Shown here piece by piece: positions 1-7,404 of a stretch of 39,233 nucleotides of DNA. The DNA is taken from the NCBI GenBank assembly GCA_947311455.1, contig CAMZKY010000037.1, forward strand, positions 1 to 39,233, written 5' to 3'. The notes under the pieces were generated by a model. The model searched no databases, was not told the origin of the DNA, and saw only the letters and a list, made by a program, of their open reading frames with translations. This DNA is from an uncultured Marinosulfonomonas sp. GTDB taxonomy: Bacteria; Pseudomonadota; Alphaproteobacteria; Rhodobacterales; Rhodobacteraceae. The position numbers and the translations under genes are program-made. Position 1 is the stretch's first letter. The number at the start of each line of letters is the position of its first letter.

Positions 1-1079
1 ACATCGCCCCTTTTGCCCGCGATTGGGAAAAGGCTGGCGACATCCCCAAGGATTTATGGCCTAAATTGGCAGAACTTGGGTTTGGCGGCTTGTATGTGTC
101 TGAGGAAAACGGAGGATCAGGGCTAACCCGTTTGGACGCGACGTTGGTGTTTGAGGCGCTTTCGATGTCCTGTCCCTCGGTTGCGGCATTCCTGTCGATC
201 CACAACATGTGCGCGGCGATGATTGATAAATTCGCCAGCCCCGCGTTGCGCGACAAATACCTTCCCAAAGCGATCACCATGGAAACCGTGTTTTCCTATT
301 GCCTGACCGAACCCGCGTCAGGATCGGATGCGGCCGCGTTGAAAACCAAAGCTGTAAAAACCGATACGGGCTATGCCCTGACCGGCACCAAAGCTTTTAT
401 TTCGGGCGGCGGATATTCCGACGCCTATATCGTTATGGCGCGCAGCGGCGACGCGGGGCCAAAAGGTATTTCGGCGTTTATCGTTGAAGATGGCACAACG
501 GGCATTTCCTATGGCGGTCTTGAGGAAAAAATGGGTTGGCGAAGCCAACCGACACGCCAAGTGCAATTGGACGATTGCAACATTCCCGATGAAAATTTAA
601 TTGGTGAACTGGGCAAAGGTTTCACATATGCGATGAAAGGCCTGGATGGCGGGCGTTTGAATATTTCCGCCTGTTCCCTTGGCGGGGCGCGCGCCGCCCT
701 TGATGCGACGCTGGAATATATGGGTGAACGTCAGGCTTTTGGTAAGCCGATTGATCAATTTCAGGCACTGCAATTTCGCCTTGCCGATATGGAAATCAAA
801 CTGGCCGCCGCGCGTGTATTCTTACATCAAGCCGCCTCAAAGCTGGATCAAGGTGCGCCGGACGCGACCAAACATTGTGCAATGGCCAAGAAATTTGTCA
901 CCGAAGCCGGATCAGAAATTGCCAATCAATGCCTGCAACTCCATGGTGGCTATGGCTATCTGGCGGATTACGGCATCGAAAAACTGGTGCGCGATTTGCG
1001 GGTGCATGAAATCCTTGAGGGCACCAATGAAATCATGCGCCTGATTGTGGCGCGTCAAATGCTGGCGGAGCGTGGTTAA
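1..1079 (+). CDS. Isobutyryl-CoA dehydrogenase (acyl-CoA dehydrogenase family), 5' partial
   Basis: FAD-dependent oxidation of isobutyryl-CoA to methacrylyl-CoA in valine breakdown. The reading frame is open from base 3 to the left edge, and the residues read there (IAPFARDWEKAGDIPKDLWP) are typical of the N-terminal helices of acyl-CoA dehydrogenases. The true start is therefore outside the window, and a TTG at 66 is internal. Visible family motifs are YCLTEPASGSDAA (FAD and substrate binding), GGRLNISACSLGGA, ERQAFGKPIDQFQ, CLQLHGGYGY and the C-terminal RVHEILEGTNEIMR. The Glu codon at 1017-1019 in LEGT is the expected catalytic base. This C-terminal motif resembles human ACAD8, and the next two genes encode the following valine-pathway steps, which argues for isobutyryl-CoA over other short-chain substrates. 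The TAA stop overlaps the ATG of the next gene by one base. Substrate assignment is inference; family assignment is firm. Confidence 0.9.
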   Translation, partial: IAPFARDWEKAGDIPKDLWPKLAELGFGGLYVSEENGGSGLTRLDATLVFEALSMSCPSVAAFLSIHNMCAAMIDKFASPALRDKYLPKAITMETVFSYCLTEPASGSDAAALKTKAVKTDTGYALTGTKAFISGGGYSDAYIVMARSGDAGPKGISAFIVEDGTTGISYGGLEEKMGWRSQPTRQVQLDDCNIPDENLIGELGKGFTYAMKGLDGGRLNISACSLGGARAALDATLEYMGERQAFGKPIDQFQALQFRLADMEIKLAAARVFLHQAASKLDQGAPDATKHCAMAKKFVTEAGSEIANQCLQLHGGYGYLADYGIEKLVRDLRVHEILEGTNEIMRLIVARQMLAERG

Positions 1080-2116
1080 TGGCAGAGGTAAACATACGGG
1101 TTGAAGGCGCGGTTGGCCGTATCACGATCAACCGCCCCGATGCCCTGAACGCGATTTCCTATGATATGTGTATGGAGATCGAAAAGGCGCTGGATATGTG
1201 GCGCGATGACAATTCCGTGGAAATGCTGTTAATTGATGCCGCTGGTCCGCGCGCCTTTTCGGCGGGTGGCGATATTTCGGTGATCTATGACGCCGCCAAA
1301 AACGGCAAAATGGACTACGTGCAAACCTATTGGCGCGATGAATACCAGATGAACGCCAAATTATATGAATATCCCAAACCCACAGTCAGCTTTATGCAAG
1401 GTTTTACCATGGGGGGCGGCGTTGGTGTTGGCTGTCATTGTTCGCATCGGATTGTTGGCGAAAGCAGTAAAATCGCCATGCCGGAATGCGGCATTGGGCT
1501 GGTGCCGGATGTTGGCGGCTCAATGCTGCTGGCCAATGCGCCGGGACATTGCGGAGAATATATGGGCACAACAGGCACGCGCATGGGGCCTTCGGATGCG
1601 ATTTTTGCAGGGTTTGCCGATCACTATGTACCCGAAGACGACTGGCCTGCCCTGATGGCGGTTTTGTTGGAAACCGCCGATCCGGTTCATGCGGAAAATG
1701 CCAGTGTAACGCCGCCAAAAGGCAATCTCCCTGATAATCGCGATGAAATTGATCAGCATTTCGGCGGGAAATCATTGCAGGAAATCCTGGCTTCGCTTGA
1801 GGGATCGCAAACGGAATTCGCCACAAATGCACGTAAATTACTGCTGCGCAGCGCGCCTCTTTCAATGGCCTGCACCCTTGAAATCATTCAGGAATTACGC
1901 GGCACAGATGATATTCGCAAGGCGCTGGAATTGGAATATCGCTTTACCTATCGCTCGATGCAAGATGGCGATTTTATCGAAGGTATCCGCGCGGCAATTA
2001 TCGATAAAGATCGCAACCCGAATTGGCAACACTCAATACATGACGACATTGCCGACGCGGTAAAAAACATGCTGGCCCCGCTTGGCCCCGACACCCTGAC
2101 ATTTGAGGAGAGATAA
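1079..2116 (+). CDS. 3-hydroxyisobutyryl-CoA hydrolase (enoyl-CoA hydratase/isomerase family)
   Basis: Hydrolyses 3-hydroxyisobutyryl-CoA to free 3-hydroxyisobutyrate, the thioesterase step of valine catabolism. At 345 aa it has the length of HIBYL-CoA hydrolases, longer than ordinary crotonases of about 260 aa. Crotonase-fold oxyanion segments are visible as SAGGDI (residues about 61-66) and MGGGVGVG (111-118). The hydrolase-type active-site stretch MPECGIGLVPDVGG (134-147) supplies Glu136 and Asp144. The C-terminal part, with SMACTLEIIQELRG and the final EGIRAAIIDKDRNPNW, matches the ECH_2 region of this subfamily. The start ATG overlaps the upstream stop (TAATG), so translation is probably coupled. 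The downstream mmsB gene acts on its product. An enoyl-CoA hydratase role is less likely because of the length and the PECGIG/PDVGG signature. Confidence 0.9.
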   Translation: MAEVNIRVEGAVGRITINRPDALNAISYDMCMEIEKALDMWRDDNSVEMLLIDAAGPRAFSAGGDISVIYDAAKNGKMDYVQTYWRDEYQMNAKLYEYPKPTVSFMQGFTMGGGVGVGCHCSHRIVGESSKIAMPECGIGLVPDVGGSMLLANAPGHCGEYMGTTGTRMGPSDAIFAGFADHYVPEDDWPALMAVLLETADPVHAENASVTPPKGNLPDNRDEIDQHFGGKSLQEILASLEGSQTEFATNARKLLLRSAPLSMACTLEIIQELRGTDDIRKALELEYRFTYRSMQDGDFIEGIRAAIIDKDRNPNWQHSIHDDIADAVKNMLAPLGPDTLTFEER

Positions 2117-2117
2117 G

Positions 2118-2990
2118 ATGAAAGTAGGATTTATTGGCTTAGGCAATATGGGTAGCCCGATGGCAGAAAATCTGGCCAAAGCCGGCCATGAGGTCACAGG
2201 GTTTGATCTTGCTGCACCCTGCCCCGATGGTGTGCGCAAAGCCGATACCGCAGCTGAAGCCGCCAAAGGCCAAGACGTGGTGATCACCATGTTGCCAAAT
2301 GGCCAAATCCTGCGCGCTGTTGCAGAAGATATCATCCCCGCCATGCAAAACGGTGCGGTTTTGCTGGATTGTTCCACTGTGGATGTGGATAGCGCGCGTG
2401 CCGTTGCCGAACAATGTGACATGGCGGGTTTGATGGCGGTTGATGCCCCTGTTTCTGGCGGTGTTGGTGGTGCTTCTGGTGGTACGCTTACCTTTATGGC
2501 GGGTGGCTCGGATGATGCTTTTGCCAAGGTATCGCCCCTGTTTGATGTGATGGGGCAAAAGGCCGTGCATTGTGGTGCCTCCGGCGCGGGGCAATCCGCT
2601 AAAATTTGTAATAATATGATCCTTGGTGCCACCATGATTGTCACCTGCGAGGCTTTTGCGCTGGCCGATAAACTGGGCCTTGATCGTCAGAAAATGTTTG
2701 ACGTGGTTAGCACCTCATCCGGTTATAGCTGGACAATGAACGCCTATTGCCCCGCCCCGGGTGTTGGCCCGACATCGCCTTCCGATAACGATTACCAACC
2801 TGGATTTGCCGCCGAATTGATGCTGAAAGATTTGCGATTATCCCAACAAGCGGCAGAATCTGTGGACGCAGACACGCCAATGGGGCAAAGTGCAACCAGG
2901 CTTTATGAGCAATTTGTCGAAAACGAGGATGGAAACGGTATGGACTTTAGTGCGATGCTACCTCGATTTGAAAAGCGTTCGCGCGGGTAA
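2118..2990 (+). CDS. mmsB: 3-hydroxyisobutyrate dehydrogenase
   Basis: NAD-dependent oxidation of 3-hydroxyisobutyrate to methylmalonate semialdehyde. The 290-aa protein begins with a Rossmann dinucleotide motif, GFIGLGNMGSPMA (residues 4-16). The beta-hydroxyacid dehydrogenase substrate motif DAPVSGG is at 109-115. The catalytic-lysine segment GAGQSAKICNN carries Lys162 and Asn166. The ATG at 2118 is chosen because GAGGAGA at 2105-2111 is well spaced as a ribosome binding site; a TTG at 2103 would overlap the hydrolase end by 14 bases. Third gene of the valine operon; the expected next enzyme, methylmalonate-semialdehyde dehydrogenase (mmsA), is not in the window and may lie upstream of the left edge. 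The last codon overlaps the start of the Crp/Fnr gene by one base. Confidence 0.93.
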   Translation: MKVGFIGLGNMGSPMAENLAKAGHEVTGFDLAAPCPDGVRKADTAAEAAKGQDVVITMLPNGQILRAVAEDIIPAMQNGAVLLDCSTVDVDSARAVAEQCDMAGLMAVDAPVSGGVGGASGGTLTFMAGGSDDAFAKVSPLFDVMGQKAVHCGASGAGQSAKICNNMILGATMIVTCEAFALADKLGLDRQKMFDVVSTSSGYSWTMNAYCPAPGVGPTSPSDNDYQPGFAAELMLKDLRLSQQAAESVDADTPMGQSATRLYEQFVENEDGNGMDFSAMLPRFEKRSRG

Positions 2991-3643
2991 TGGGCTGGGT
3001 TGCCACCTCTGCTGGCCTTGCGGGGCTAGATTATGATGCGGCGGCACGTTTAAATCAGCTGCCCCCGATGGAAGTGCCGTCAGGAACTGTTTTGTTTTCA
3101 CCTGGCGATGCGGTCAAAGGCTATGTGATTGTGTTAAAGGGGCGGGTTTCGGTATCTTTAACGGGTGTATCGGGGCGCGAAATGCTGCTTTATGCGGTGA
3201 CACCGGGCCAATCCTGCATTCAAAGCACCTTGGGCCTAATGGGCGGCGAAGATTATACAGCCGAAGCCATGACTGAGGAGCATTGCACTTTAGTTATGCT
3301 TCCTAAGCCACTGTTTCTTAGTCTTTTAAATGAATCTAGTGCCTTTCGGTCCGTGGTATTTTCCGCTTTTGCAGAGCGTATGCAAACTATGATGCATCTA
3401 CTTGAAAAGGTGGCTTTTCAGCGGGTTGAATGCCGATTGGCGGCGCATCTTTTGGATCGTGCGGTTGACGGAACTCTTTTGGCAACACAACAGGAATTGG
3501 CCGTGGCCGTGGGCAGCGCACGTGAGGTTATTTCGCGCCGCCTAGATGCATGGTCGCGCCATGGATGGGTGAAAACGTCACGCGGAACGGTGGAAATTAC
3601 CGATAAAGAGGCGCTGCAGGCCTTGGCCGATGAAACTGTGTGA
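2990..3643 (+). CDS. Crp/Fnr-family transcriptional regulator
   Basis: A 217-aa protein with an N-terminal cyclic-nucleotide-binding-like beta-roll (about 15-125, including GYVIVLKGRVSVSL), a dimerisation helix (about 126-155) and a C-terminal winged helix-turn-helix (about 165-195: ATQQELAVAVGSAREVISRR). The roll lacks the RSA-type phosphate-binding motif needed for cAMP. The N-terminus lacks the cysteine cluster that binds the iron-sulfur centre of FNR/FnrL; its cysteines (76, 99, 148) are scattered. It is therefore probably neither a true Crp nor an FnrL, and its ligand is unknown. The ATG overlaps the mmsB stop by one base, so it may be co-transcribed with the valine genes. The DUF2892 gene follows closely, and a 15-bp palindrome overlaps this gene's stop codon, which suggests control of DUF2892. 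The target is inference. Confidence 0.88.
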   Translation: MGWVATSAGLAGLDYDAAARLNQLPPMEVPSGTVLFSPGDAVKGYVIVLKGRVSVSLTGVSGREMLLYAVTPGQSCIQSTLGLMGGEDYTAEAMTEEHCTLVMLPKPLFLSLLNESSAFRSVVFSAFAERMQTMMHLLEKVAFQRVECRLAAHLLDRAVDGTLLATQQELAVAVGSAREVISRRLDAWSRHGWVKTSRGTVEITDKEALQALADETV

Positions 3644-3653
3644 CACCGTCACA
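3639..3653. promoter_or_regulatory. 15-bp palindrome, candidate Crp/Fnr-type operator
   Basis: TGTGAC-ACC-GTCACA is a perfect inverted repeat with a 3-bp centre. Read as Crp half-sites it is TGTGA-N5-TCACA, one base shorter than the classical N6 spacing. It contains the TGA stop of the Crp/Fnr gene and lies 57 bp before the DUF2892 start codon. Autoregulation or activation of DUF2892 is inferred from position only. Confidence 0.45.
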
Positions 3654-3662
3654 GACGGGGGA

Positions 3663-3677
3663 TTAAGAATCGCTTAA
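3663..3677. promoter_or_regulatory. CtrA-like motif TTAA-N7-TTAA
   Basis: TTAA-GAATCGC-TTAA matches the full CtrA recognition pattern and lies 33 bp before the DUF2892 start. The pattern fixes only eight bases, so a chance match somewhere in a window of this length is expected. The call rests on its promoter position. Confidence 0.25.
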
Positions 3678-3709
3678 GAAAGGTCCAAGCAACTTATTGG
3701 AGAATTCTC

Positions 3710-3910
3710 ATGCTTAAGAAAAATATTGGCAATTTAGACCGTATCGCCCGTGTTGTTATCGGTGCCGCCCTGTTAATCGCCTATTTCGTTATGGATAACG
3801 CCAGCCCGTTCTTGCTGGTTGGTATTATTCCTTTGGCCACTGGCCTTATGTCATCCTGCCCACTGTATTCGATCTTTGGCATGAGCACTTGCCCAATGAA
3901 TGACGACTAA
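3710..3910 (+). CDS. DUF2892 small inner-membrane protein
   Basis: A 66-aa protein of the DUF2892 family (the membrane part found at the C-terminus of YgaP-type rhodaneses). The N-terminus KKNIGNLDRIARVVIGAALL is characteristic, followed by two hydrophobic helices (about 13-29 and 33-49) and a cysteine-containing tail with Cys50 and Cys61 (SSCPLYSIFGMSTCPM). The ATG has GGAGA at 3699-3703, well spaced. Function is unknown; in YgaP the domain anchors a sulfurtransferase. Here it stands alone behind a Crp/Fnr gene and is followed by a strong terminator. A link to persulfide or sulfide handling is inference from the family and from the rhodanese gene beyond uvrA. Confidence 0.85.
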   Translation: MLKKNIGNLDRIARVVIGAALLIAYFVMDNASPFLLVGIIPLATGLMSSCPLYSIFGMSTCPMNDD

Positions 3911-3944
3911 AAAAAACTGCTATATTTTTTAACGTTAACAATAG

Positions 3945-3973
3945 AGAGGCGCATTTTTGCGCCTCTTTTTTTT
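3945..3973 (+). terminator. Rho-independent terminator after DUF2892
   Basis: A perfect 9-bp stem (AGAGGCGCA / TGCGCCTCT) with a 4-base loop, followed by a run of T ending at 3973. It closes the valine/Crp/DUF2892 transcription unit. Confidence 0.92.
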
Positions 3974-4213
3974 GGCCGTGTTTTCAATTTTTGGTGACGG
4001 ATTTCAATTGCCTTATTCCCTTACTAAAATAGCGCAGTAGTTTAATTGAGTCGGAATAAAATCTATAGTTTACAATAGCTAATATGGATGTGTGAAGGTA
4101 TTTTAGGCTTGGAAAATATAACGGGAACGATCCACGGCTTTGCCGACTGAGCGCCGGGAAATTATGTGCTTATTACATATTTATGGATCACTTAATCCGA
4201 AAAAACAAACCCG
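3974..4213. other. Intergenic region between DUF2892 terminator and uvrA end
   Basis: No supportable gene. The two flanking genes converge here. On the minus strand just past the uvrA stop there is a T-rich run and a weak GGAT/ATCC hairpin (around 4183-4196), which I would not call a terminator. The composition is slightly more AT-rich than the coding sequence. Confidence 0.6.
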
Positions 4214-7048
4214 TTAAAGCATGTCTTTCAAATACTGCCCCGTATAGCTGGCCTCGTTCTTGGCCACCTCTTCGGGCGTGCCCACAGCAACAATTTCGCC
4301 GCCGCCATCACCGCCTTCGGGGCCAATATCAATGATCCAGTCGGCGGTTTTTACCACATCCAGATTGTGCTCGATCACCACCACGGTATTCCTTTGATCA
4401 ACCAGCTCGTGCAACACCTCAAGCAGCTTGCGCACATCTTCGAAATGCAGGCCTGTGGTGGGTTCGTCCAGAATATAAAGCGTGCGCCCCGTGGAACGTT
4501 TGGCCAGCTCTTTTGAAAGTTTCACGCGCTGCGCTTCGCCGCCTGATAGCGTCGTCGCTTGCTGGCCCACTTTGATATAACCCAGACCAACCCGCATCAG
4601 CGCATCCATTTTATCGCGGATGGTAGGAACCGCAGCAAAAAATCCTTGGGCTTCTTCAACCGTCATATCAAGAACGTCTGCTATACTCTTGCCTTTAAAC
4701 AATATTTCCAATGTTTCACGATTGTATCTTTTGCCGCGGCAGGTTTCACATTCCACGTAAACATCGGGCAAAAAGTGCATCTCGATCTTGATCAAACCGT
4801 CGCCTTTGCAGGCCTCACAGCGCCCGCCTTTGACGTTAAATGAAAACCGCCCGGGTTTGTAGCCGCGGGTTTTGGATTCCGGCAGCCCCGCAAACCAGTC
4901 ACGGATCGGGGTAAAGGCTCCGGTATAGGTGGCCGGATTAGAGCGCGGCGTGCGCCCGATAGGCCGCTGATCAATGTCGATCACCTTGTCCAGATATTCC
5001 AGCCCTCTAATCGTTTCGCAGGGTGCAGGCGTTTGACGTGCACCGTTCAGGCGCATGCTTGCAGTTTTGAACAGGGTTTCGATTGTAAGGGTTGATTTAC
5101 CGCCCCCCGACACCCCCGTCACACAGGTGAATTTTCCCAACGGAAATTCCGCTGTAACCGATTTCAAATTGTTGCCCGTGGCGTTTACAATTTGAATTTT
5201 CTTTTTATTACCTTTGCGCCGTTCATTTGGCACATCAATCTTGCGGGTGCCTGCCAGGTATTGCCCCGTCAGGGATTTTTTATTCTTGATCACTTGCTTT
5301 GGCGTGCCTTCGGCGACCACTTCACCACCGTGCACCCCTGCCCCTGGGCCGATATCGAACACATAATCTGCAACGCGAATGGCCTCTTCGTCATGCTCTA
5401 CCACAATCACCGTATTGCCTTGATCGCGCAGGTTTTGAAGTGTTTCAAGCAGCCGCCCGTTATCGCGTTGATGCAAGCCGATGGATGGCTCGTCCAGCAC
5501 ATATAGAACACCCGTCAGCCCAGAACCAATCTGGCTGGCCAGCCGGATACGTTGGCTTTCACCACCGGACAACGTACCGGAATTGCGGCTAAGAGTGAGG
5601 TAATCAAGGCCGACATTGTTCAAAAAGCCCAGCCTTTCACGGATTTCTTTCAGGATGGCATTGGCAATCGCATTCTGTTGCTTGGTCAGGGTGTCGGGCA
5701 CTTGTTTGCACCAGTCAAACGCCTCTTTGATTGACATTTGCACCACCTGCCCTGCATGCATGTGATCGATTTTCACGGCCAAGGCCTCGGGGCGCAGACG
5801 GTAGCCGCCGCAGGTTTTGCAAGGGCGATTGTTTTGGTACCGTTCAAATTCTTCGCGGATCCAATTGCTATCGGTTTCGCGGTAACGCCGTTGCATATTC
5901 GGGATCACCCCCTCAAACCCGCGCGTGACCTCATAAACCCGCCCGCCTTCGTCGTAACGGAATTTGATTTCCTCGTCGCCGGAACCGTGCAGAAATACAT
6001 TCTGCACCTTTTTAGGAAGGTCTTTCCAGGGGGTGTTTTTGTCAAACTCAAAATGGCGTGCAATGGCCTCAATGGTTTGCAAAAAATATGGAGATTTCCC
6101 TTTACGCCAAGGCGCCAAGGCCCCGTTATATAAGGTTAAAGTTTGATCTGGCACCACCAGACGTTCATCGAAAAACAGCTCAGCCCCAAGCCCGTCACAA
6201 TCTGGGCAGGCCCCAAATGGTGCGTTAAACGAAAACAGCCGAGGCTCGATTTCGGGGATGGTGAAGCCCGACACGGGACAAGCGAATTTTTCGGAAAATA
6301 CGTGGCGATCCGGCTCGCTCTCTTTGGGAACCGTTTCCAAAATCGCGATGCCATCTGCCAGATCAAGGGCTGTGCGCAGGCTATCGGCAAGCCGCGTTTC
6401 CAGCCCTTCGCGAATGATAATCCGATCGACTACCACATCAATATCGTGGCGGAATTTCTTGTCCAGCGTGGGGGGATCTTCCAGTTCATAGAACGCGCCG
6501 TCAACCTTGATGCGTTGAAAACCCTGCTTGCGCAATTCGGCAAATTCCTTGCGGTATTCGCCTTTGCGATCCCGCACAATCGGAGCCAAAAGATAGGCGC
6601 GCAGCCCCTCTTCCATTCCCATGATCCGATCCACCATATCCTGCACTTGCTGGGCCTTGATCGGTTTGCCTGTGGCGGGGCTATAGGGGGTGCCAACGCG
6701 AGCAAACAGCAGGCGCAAATAGTCGTAAATTTCCGTAACCGTGCCAACAGTTGATCGCGGGTTTTTGCTAGTGGTTTTTTGTTCAATCGAAATCGCAGGG
6801 GACAGGCCGGAAATGTGATCCACATCCGGTTTTTCCATCATATCCAGAAATTGGCGTGCATAGGCGGACAAGGATTCAACATAACGGCGCTGCCCCTCGG
6901 CATAGATTGTGTCAAAGGCCAGCGAGGATTTTCCAGAACCGGACAGGCCAGTGATCACCACCAACTGATTGCGCGGAATATCCACGTCGATGTTTTTCAG
7001 ATTATGTTCGCGTGCACCGCGCACTTCGATGTTTTTTAACTCACCCAT
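4214..7048 (-). CDS. uvrA: UvrABC excision nuclease subunit A
   Basis: DNA-damage recognition ATPase of nucleotide excision repair; loads UvrB. 944 aa, normal length. The first nucleotide-binding domain has Walker A GLSGSGKSS at 34-42 and signature LSGGESQRIRLA; the second has GVSGGGKST and LSGGEAQRVKLS. The UvrB-binding and insertion regions are present, as are the DEPSIGLHQRDN and DEPTTGLHFEDV Walker B/D-loop segments. The second zinc module has two intact pairs (CEAC, CETC). The first reads C257-P-V-S260 and C281-P-D-C284, so one of the four usual cysteines is serine. I recall this as common in alphaproteobacterial UvrA rather than a defect. AAAGGG before the ATG serves as ribosome binding site. 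An SOS box lies 66-80 bp upstream. It stands alone, convergent with DUF2892 and divergent from the rhodanese gene. Confidence 0.97.
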   Translation of the reverse strand: MGELKNIEVRGAREHNLKNIDVDIPRNQLVVITGLSGSGKSSLAFDTIYAEGQRRYVESLSAYARQFLDMMEKPDVDHISGLSPAISIEQKTTSKNPRSTVGTVTEIYDYLRLLFARVGTPYSPATGKPIKAQQVQDMVDRIMGMEEGLRAYLLAPIVRDRKGEYRKEFAELRKQGFQRIKVDGAFYELEDPPTLDKKFRHDIDVVVDRIIIREGLETRLADSLRTALDLADGIAILETVPKESEPDRHVFSEKFACPVSGFTIPEIEPRLFSFNAPFGACPDCDGLGAELFFDERLVVPDQTLTLYNGALAPWRKGKSPYFLQTIEAIARHFEFDKNTPWKDLPKKVQNVFLHGSGDEEIKFRYDEGGRVYEVTRGFEGVIPNMQRRYRETDSNWIREEFERYQNNRPCKTCGGYRLRPEALAVKIDHMHAGQVVQMSIKEAFDWCKQVPDTLTKQQNAIANAILKEIRERLGFLNNVGLDYLTLSRNSGTLSGGESQRIRLASQIGSGLTGVLYVLDEPSIGLHQRDNGRLLETLQNLRDQGNTVIVVEHDEEAIRVADYVFDIGPGAGVHGGEVVAEGTPKQVIKNKKSLTGQYLAGTRKIDVPNERRKGNKKKIQIVNATGNNLKSVTAEFPLGKFTCVTGVSGGGKSTLTIETLFKTASMRLNGARQTPAPCETIRGLEYLDKVIDIDQRPIGRTPRSNPATYTGAFTPIRDWFAGLPESKTRGYKPGRFSFNVKGGRCEACKGDGLIKIEMHFLPDVYVECETCRGKRYNRETLEILFKGKSIADVLDMTVEEAQGFFAAVPTIRDKMDALMRVGLGYIKVGQQATTLSGGEAQRVKLSKELAKRSTGRTLYILDEPTTGLHFEDVRKLLEVLHELVDQRNTVVVIEHNLDVVKTADWIIDIGPEGGDGGGEIVAVGTPEEVAKNEASYTGQYLKDML

Positions 7049-7113
7049 TTCGCGCCCTTTTCATGGTTAATTTATCCATAAAGAAACCCGCAAGGAACGC
7101 AATCGAAAAATAG

Positions 7114-7128
7114 GAACAATAGGCGAAC
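7114..7128 (-). promoter_or_regulatory. SOS (LexA) box upstream of uvrA
   Basis: On the minus strand this reads GTTC-GCCTATT-GTTC, an exact match to the alphaproteobacterial LexA box GTTC-N7-GTTC. It is 66-80 bp before the uvrA ATG, a usual place for LexA repression of this gene. The motif is direct sequence; LexA binding is inference. Confidence 0.82.
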
Positions 7129-7146
7129 AAATAAGCTGCCTAAGGC

Positions 7147-7160
7147 TTAAACCGGTTTAA
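7147..7160. promoter_or_regulatory. 14-bp perfect palindrome of unknown function
   Basis: TTAAACCGGTTTAA lies between the uvrA SOS box and the rhodanese promoter, about 100 bp from the uvrA start. It could be an operator for either divergent gene. I recognise no regulator for it. Confidence 0.35.
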
Positions 7161-7319
7161 CCAGGCTAACTGATTTCTAGCCTATGCCCACTGACGCGTC
7201 TTCTGCCCCGGCAACTTTGGCCTGCGAATTGGCTGTCGGCAAAACAGGGATGAAAATCCAAGTGCGGATACGAGGCCGCGCCAGAAACGCAAATTTTTCA
7301 ATAATATCGAAATCGGTTC

Positions 7320-7347
7320 TTGACATATTCATTATATTGAATACATA
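7320..7347 (+). promoter_or_regulatory. Rhodanese promoter with SqrR/BigR-like operator
   Basis: TTGACA (7320-7325), 16-bp spacer, TACATA (7342-7347) forms a good sigma-70-type promoter, about 58 bp before the rhodanese start. Inside it lies the inverted repeat TATTCA-N6-TGAATA (7326-7343), which contains ATTC-N8-GAAT (7327-7342). I recall that pattern as the recognition sequence of the sulfide/persulfide-responsive repressors SqrR and BigR. A repressor bound there would block RNA polymerase. The assignment to SqrR/BigR is inference. Confidence 0.65.
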
Positions 7348-7404
7348 CGGCTTGTAACAGCAACAATACCCGCATCTGCAGGTCAATTGAACAGGAACAT
7401 TTTA

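Larger units (their letters stand above)
7049..7404. other. Divergent regulatory region between uvrA and rhodanese
   Basis: About 356 bp without a convincing gene. It holds the uvrA SOS box (7114-7128), a perfect 14-bp palindrome TTAAACCGGTTTAA (7147-7160), and the rhodanese promoter with an embedded inverted repeat (7320-7347). A minus-strand open frame at 7177-7386 runs across the rhodanese promoter and resembles nothing I know. Confidence 0.7.

Noticed and set aside
6143..6754. Plus-strand frame of about 200 codons inside uvrA
   Set aside because: Antisense shadow of a strongly conserved gene, with no start signals or family resemblance.
7072..7080. TTATCCATA as a DnaA box or origin signal
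   Set aside because: Single, one mismatch to TTATCCACA, and no cluster or origin-linked genes nearby.
7177..7386. Minus-strand open frame of 69 codons, cysteine-rich at its start
   Set aside because: It runs antisense over the rhodanese promoter, has no ribosome binding site that I can see and resembles no family.
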